Part shown: positions 61,401 through 64,000 of the stretch, in pieces
Numbering within the stretch: position 1 is the stretch's first letter
Layout of the letters: every line of letters begins with the position of its first letter
DNA from: Annona cherimola
Taxonomy: Eukaryota; Streptophyta; Magnoliopsida; Magnoliales; Annonaceae
NCBI GenBank assembly: GCA_030490835.1
Contig: CM059975.1
Coordinates: 32,458,133 to 32,522,132, forward strand
Length of the DNA stretch: 64,000 nucleotides
Reading direction: 5' to 3'
Made by a program: the position numbers and the translations under genes
Notes under the pieces: generated by a model
Seen by the model: the letters and a program-made list of their open reading frames with translations, nothing else
Told to the model about the DNA's origin: nothing
Database searches by the model: none

Positions 61401-63474
61401 TTCAGATGATAAATATTGTCATGTGGATTTTTTTCTAGAAACAAACTCCAAGGCAAATATCAACTTGCTCAGATATTAGTGCTTTATTTTCATGAAATGT
61501 TGACCAGCATCTACTACTTGCCTGGAGAAGAGAGTCCCATGTAAATTACTTCCTCAGGCCCCCCATTTTCTAGAACCGTATGAGAGAGACAAATTCACAC
61601 ATCCAACCACTACCTTTTACCCGCTTGCTGAAATCAAATTATCTAATAATGAAGATATCCCTCTAAAGGAATATTAATGATGCTGCTCTTCCCTTCATAT
61701 ATGTAGACAATGACATCTCAATCTGTTACACTTGCCATTTGTTCTCCTTTTTTCACATTGGACTTTCTGATTTCTGCTATCAGGAAAGAAAGAAGCACAT
61801 GCATGTCTGGCATGGTGAGCACCATCATCATTTCAGCCAGATGACAGGGCTTTGGCTGTCTAATGATGATGCATCAGATCACAAACCAAGCTTAGAAATG
61901 AAATCTCTTCCTAAAGGAAGTGTCGCAGCACCGATGGCTGGATTAGTGGTAAAAGTCTTGGCTGAGGAGGGGTCATTAGTGGAGGAAGGCCAACCCATCT
62001 TAGTGTTGGAAGCAATGAAAATGGAGGTAGATCTGACATTATTTTTTTCTTTCAAATTTTGCTTTTTGCTTAATTGCATTCAATTGACTCTTAATGCTTC
62101 CCTTGTTTCAGCATGTTGTCAAGGCACCATGTGCTGGGTATGTTCATGGGCTGAAAGTCAGTGCTGGACAGCAGATTCCCGATACCAGTATTCTTTTCAG
62201 TGTTAAGGTCATTCCTCATTTATGTTTACCATTATTGCCTTTACAATGTTGAACCCTCATAATCTTTTTCTTAACTCAGCATAATTGCCAATGCTTGCAT
62301 GAATACAATGAACAAATGTCCCACTGTGGTTAGGATGACTATTCCTGTTTATTTTCATGTTTGGAAACTTCCATCCTTGCACACCCTTACAATGCCAGCA
62401 TTCCATTTATGGAAGTCTTAAATAGCAGTAAACCCACAGCTTGTAAATAGTGAATGGTGCTTTGGGAATGTCCATTACTTCATAGAAAAATTGCCTTTCC
62501 TCATTCATTACTTTTTTTTTTTTTTAAAATCTATTCAGATATCTTAAGTTGCTTCAATATTGCTTCTTTGTATCCCATGCAACTTCCTTGGAATTTGCTG
62601 TTAATCTGCATCCCATGCGACATTTCCTGCAGTGCAGTTTCTTTTGTCCCGTTCACATTTCTCATTCTATATTGTTTTCTATTGATTTAACAGTAGCAGG
62701 CCCATAGCACAAAATCTCCATTGATTAAAGGGGGCTCACATGGCGCCACAATACACGAACCGTGTCTAAATCTTTTTTCCTTGTGAAACTTAATAAATTT
62801 TGAATTTATTTAATATTTTTTAAAAAATTTGGTAATTTTTTGAATTGTTTGGTATTTATTTTAATTTTTGAAAATCAACAAAGTAGGCATGGATACATGC
62901 AATTCAAAAATTGCTAAATTTCATATGAATGAAGATTTAGGTAGGGCCTGCATATATATTTTTCGGTTACCTTCATACTTGCAGTACTGGCATTAACACA
63001 TTCTTTTCTGTATGTTTGTTTGATATAGGTTAGATTGCTAATCTCATTCGATAGAGTTCCAAATGCTCTGAATTCTGAAATGATCAGCAGCCTGTGGAAC
63101 AATAGCTGTTATTATGCTAATGTTTGGACACAATTTTGTTTTGGGTGTCATCCATTTTTCAGAGAACTGATTGGTGTTTACTGTGTATGCATCAAGGATT
63201 TGCGTTAGTTGTAAAAAATGAAAGCAGGTCGATAGTTGGCCCCATTATGCTGTTTGAAAATTATGGGGCTGTTGCCACTTTTATGAAGTTACACTGATTT
63301 TGGGCTTTTAGCAGCTCCACCACTCAATTGAACATGAAAAGTGCCATCTGCCAACTAATTTTGAGTGATGAGTCTTCAACTATCCATATGATAGCTTCAA
63401 AAATAGTTCTTTTGATTACCCATGTATGAATACATGCATGCTGAAACCTTTTCTTTCTTTCTCAGGACAAGTAG
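47875..63474 (+). CDS. MCCA: 3-methylcrotonyl-CoA carboxylase alpha (biotinylated) subunit, 16 exons, 742 aa
   Basis: Mitochondrial biotin enzyme subunit of leucine degradation. It carboxylates biotin with ATP and bicarbonate and, with the beta subunit, turns 3-methylcrotonyl-CoA into 3-methylglutaconyl-CoA. Exons: 47,875-48,231; 49,240-49,361; 49,620-49,767; 51,227-51,364; 52,936-53,031; 53,114-53,173; 53,891-53,983; 54,231-54,342; 58,502-58,606; 58,718-58,854; 59,018-59,249; 59,374-59,537; 60,362-60,478; 61,784-62,026; 62,112-62,207; 63,466-63,474. All phases close. The Arg/Ser-rich presequence covers residues 1 to about 38. The biotin carboxylase domain runs from [16 protein letters not shown], with KPTHGGGGK (ATP loop, ending at 209) and [12 protein letters not shown] (331-342). 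The biotinyl domain holds VLEAMKME with Lys706. Length matches plant MCCA (about 730-740). No acyl-CoA carboxyltransferase domain is present, and the KLVVWGEN...ALVKLKDCL and FLQKLADH context fits MCCA better than plastid biotin carboxylase. No disabling change was seen. Confidence 0.95.
49240..49361 (+). CDS. MCCA: MCCA exon 2
   Basis: [19 protein letters not shown] to RDMGDK. Acceptor AATGCAG, donor GTATGA, splits a Ser codon. Confidence 0.92.
49620..49767 (+). CDS. MCCA: MCCA exon 3
   Basis: [19 protein letters not shown] to the glycine-rich ATP loop KPTHGGGGK (residue 209). Acceptor GTGTACAG, donor GTAATC. Confidence 0.93.
51227..51364 (+). CDS. MCCA: MCCA exon 4
   Basis: [11 protein letters not shown] to [16 protein letters not shown]-grasp core. 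Acceptor CTACCATAG, phase 0 at both ends. Confidence 0.93.
51744..52000. mobile_element. Tourist-like MITE in MCCA intron 4, right end decayed
   Basis: GGGTGTGTTTGGTATTTGAG at the left, then AAGTTAAAATAAATAGG and GTGAAGAAATGATTG. The right terminal repeat is not recognisable. Confidence 0.65.
52630..52858. mobile_element. Tourist-like MITE in MCCA intron 4, inverted, decayed
   Basis: Complementary orientation to the preceding copy (CCCTACTTTTCAATTATTTT, CTAATCATTACTGCTATCTT). Right end ACATTACACCC; the left end is lost. Confidence 0.55.
52936..53031 (+). CDS. MCCA: MCCA exon 5
   Basis: [20 protein letters not shown], then [12 protein letters not shown]. Contains the ERDCS..RR(H/N)QK signature of biotin carboxylases. 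Confidence 0.94.
53114..53173 (+). CDS. MCCA: MCCA exon 6
   Basis: [20 protein letters not shown], 60 nt, after an 82-bp intron. Confidence 0.92.
53891..53983 (+). CDS. MCCA: MCCA exon 7
   Basis: [15 protein letters not shown] to [11 protein letters not shown], with the catalytic-site Arg of NTRLQ (residue 336). Acceptor TGAAAG. Confidence 0.93.
54019..54038. repeat. Poly-A tract in MCCA intron 7
   Basis: Homopolymer run of about 20 A directly after TCACCCCCTCC. Confidence 0.85.
54231..54342 (+). CDS. MCCA: MCCA exon 8
   Basis: [20 protein letters not shown] to QVPLS, with the active-site Glu340. The donor GTAATG opens the 4,159-bp intron 8. Confidence 0.93.
54796..55275. mobile_element. 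Palindromic family F element in MCCA intron 8
   Basis: Left arm CCTTCCATTTTTAATATCTT, GATAAGAAATCTACTCCAT and ATTGTATTTA is mirrored at the right end (TAAATACAATAAATGCAGTGG, ATATTAAAAATGGAAGG). The copies at 123, 30,080 and 46,320 are not palindromic over this length. No duplication read. Confidence 0.6.
55756..56128. mobile_element. Hairpin-capped MITE, family C, in MCCA intron 8
   Basis: Ends GGGTTTTTATTATATGC and GCATATAATAAGAACCCC. Each terminus holds a near-perfect 39-bp palindrome with arms TGCACCCAG / CTGGGTGCA and GTGCAC around TTAGACTCA. The core (GTATTTAACATGTTTATCAA, TTTACCATTTTTCGAGA, ATGCCACTGATTTTTAAAA) is the family C palindrome. Confidence 0.8.
57011..57034. repeat. TA microsatellite
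   Basis: About twelve TA units at the left edge of the truncated family C element. Confidence 0.85.
57036..57240. mobile_element. Family C left half, truncated at a TA microsatellite
   Basis: The cap contains the hairpins GCCCTGGCTAAGCAGGGGC and CTAAGCAAAGTTTTGCTTAG, then the C core (CACTTGTTTATCTAAGTGTA, ATCATTTTTGGATATATTTA). It ends where TA repeats begin, with no right half. Confidence 0.6.
57240..57292. repeat. Compound TA/GA microsatellite
   Basis: About eleven TA units followed by about fourteen GA units, between the truncated C element and the first D copy. Confidence 0.9.
57297..57665. mobile_element. Family D MITE, tandem copy 1
   Basis: Starts at a perfect palindrome TGCACCGTAATTACGGTGCA. 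The core contains ACTCCACCCATATAATTAG, CCAATTTTCATCCCAAATGG, CCATCTGAAAATGGTACAAA and AACATGTAAACCATTTGCTA. It ends TTCCGGTGCAATTGCACTGC. Same orientation as the next two copies. Confidence 0.75.
57666..58030. mobile_element. Family D MITE, tandem copy 2
   Basis: Repeats the core of copy 1 almost block for block (CCCCATCTGAAAATGGTTTA, AACATGTAAACCATTTGCTA, TATGTGGGGCCCATTTTAGG). The start TTGCACCATAAATTACG is a decayed version of the copy 1 palindrome. Confidence 0.75.
58045..58393. mobile_element. Family D MITE, tandem copy 3
   Basis: More diverged (CACCTATTGCATTTAGAATT, GTAATAAAATAGTTTAACG, TCTAAACCATCTAGAGTATG). Bounded by TA repeats at 58,031-58,044 and 58,394-58,428. Confidence 0.7.
58394..58428. 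repeat. TA microsatellite upstream of MCCA exon 9
   Basis: About seventeen TA units ending roughly 70 bp before the exon 9 acceptor. Confidence 0.9.
58502..58606 (+). CDS. MCCA: MCCA exon 9
   Basis: [20 protein letters not shown] to VPVSPA, biotin carboxylase C domain. Its acceptor lies about 70 bp after a TA microsatellite. Confidence 0.93.
58718..58854 (+). CDS. MCCA: MCCA exon 10
   Basis: [20 protein letters not shown], then [17 protein letters not shown]. Phase 1 in, phase 0 out. Confidence 0.93.
59018..59249 (+). CDS. MCCA: MCCA exon 11
   Basis: [31 protein letters not shown] to SKESFI. Linker to the BT-like domain. Donor GTAATA. Confidence 0.92.
59374..59537 (+). CDS. MCCA: MCCA exon 12
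   Basis: [18 protein letters not shown] to [10 protein letters not shown]-like domain, less conserved part of the family. Confidence 0.9.
60362..60478 (+). CDS. MCCA: MCCA exon 13
   Basis: [20 protein letters not shown] to SLAVYTK. Acceptor TATTTTCAG, phase 0. Confidence 0.9.
61784..62026 (+). CDS. MCCA: MCCA exon 14 (biotin site)
   Basis: [15 protein letters not shown] to [20 protein letters not shown] and [10 protein letters not shown]. The biotinylated Lys706 is the third-last codon of the exon. Confidence 0.94.
62112..62207 (+). CDS. MCCA: MCCA exon 15
   Basis: [20 protein letters not shown] to SILFSVK, completing the biotinyl fold. If the weak donor GTCATT is not used, the frame reads 14 more codons to a TGA at 62,250. 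Confidence 0.9.
62780..62905. repeat. Decayed AT-rich repeat in MCCA intron 15
   Basis: GGTATTTATTTTAATTTTTG and AAAATCAACAAAGTAGGC resemble segments at about 7,440-7,510 and 36,530-36,600. Three copies suggest an old MITE; no ends are recognisable. Confidence 0.35.
63466..63474 (+). CDS. MCCA: MCCA terminal exon (two codons and stop)
   Basis: After TTCTTTCTTTCTCAG the frame reads GAC AAG TAG, giving the C terminus SVKDK. The polypyrimidine tract is strong and the family normally stops a few residues after this Lys. The 3' UTR continues towards about 63.8 kb. Splicing inferred, not proven. Confidence 0.6.
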   Translation, partial: DK

Positions 63475-63844
63475 CAAAACATTTTGCTGTGTTGTTAGAA
63501 CAACTTTCTCGACCTGTTCCTGATGTCAATCTGGAGCTCCTACCTAACCATGGCTGTGGAACTTGCTTGACAGTATGATGGTAAGCGAATCATCTGTAAC
63601 AGGTCTTGTGGGTTGTATACTTGTATTTCCTGCTTCCCTTGAAATATCTGACATGATTCATTGCTGGAAACACGAGCAACTAAGATGTACCGTTGCAATT
63701 GGAAGTTAATGGTCCTCGTCCTACTGTTCTGTTTGTTAGAAACAGCACTTGCATTGCATGTGGATGACGATTGAATGCCTCGGATCATGGTCCCATCCCA
63801 CTAGATATGCAGTAATTTTGCCCATGGGCTGGATTGCAATGTAA

Positions 63845-64000
63845 GGGTCCATTTGGTAACGTGGGTAGGGAAGGAAGTGAGGAAATGGGAATATTTTTGA
63901 AAATGGTGAGAGATGTGATATGGTAGGGATAAACTAGGAAGAAACAGGGGGGTTGTGTGAGAAAAAAATTATTGAATTACAGGGATAAAAATGAAAAAAA
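63845..64000. mobile_element. Harbinger-type MITE, cut by window end
   Basis: GGGTCCATTTGGTAACGTGG preceded by TAA (63,842-63,844). The interior GGGAATATTTTTGAAAATGG follows the 40,416/44,029 subfamily. The right end is beyond the window. Confidence 0.7.

Overview
The window is AT-rich nuclear DNA from a flowering plant. Two genes with canonical GT-AG introns and a plant-type mitochondrial biotin enzyme show this, together with a dense load of plant transposon families (hAT, PIF/Harbinger-Tourist, Mutator-like, L1-type LINE, LTR elements). The species cannot be fixed from the sequence. Low GC and long, repeat-filled introns argue against a grass, but this is only an inference.

Two host genes are supported. 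(1) On the minus strand, about 26.7-20.86 kb, lies a gene for a 557-residue nuclear RNA-binding protein: a Ser/Arg/Pro-rich region followed by one C-terminal RRM, split over three coding exons plus a 5' UTR exon. (2) On the plus strand, 47,875-63,474, lies a complete 16-exon gene for the biotinylated alpha subunit of 3-methylcrotonyl-CoA carboxylase (MCCA). The reconstructed reading frame is 742 codons and every splice phase closes. It has a mitochondrial presequence, biotin carboxylase/ATP-grasp motifs and the AMKM biotin site. The two genes have no evident functional link.

The rest is a transposon landscape. 0-9 kb: decayed non-autonomous hAT, Mutator-type and Tourist copies and a tandem array of units of roughly 110-127 bp. 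9.4-12.2 kb: a 5'-truncated LINE flanked by an exact 16-bp target duplication. 12.64-13.85 kb: a solo LTR with a 5-bp target duplication and a TATA box. 14.5-19.5 kb: several MITEs, two of them hairpin-ended palindromes. 27-30 kb: a MITE cluster. 30.95-35.93 kb: a complete but dead hAT transposon with BED-finger transposase remnants. 37.4-45.7 kb: a four-layer nest in which a 457-bp-class Mutator-like element was split by a 7.3-kb LTR-type insertion. That insertion itself holds two hAT elements, one of which contains two Harbinger-type insertions. The empty sites can be rebuilt from paralogous copies inside this same window.

MCCA intron 8 (4.16 kb) has collected at least six MITEs, including three head-to-tail copies of one family joined by TA microsatellites. 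The most unusual signal is a set of small elements (16.2, 36.0, 55.8, 57.0 kb) that share a palindromic core. Each is capped by a different terminal hairpin, as if the end modules were exchangeable.
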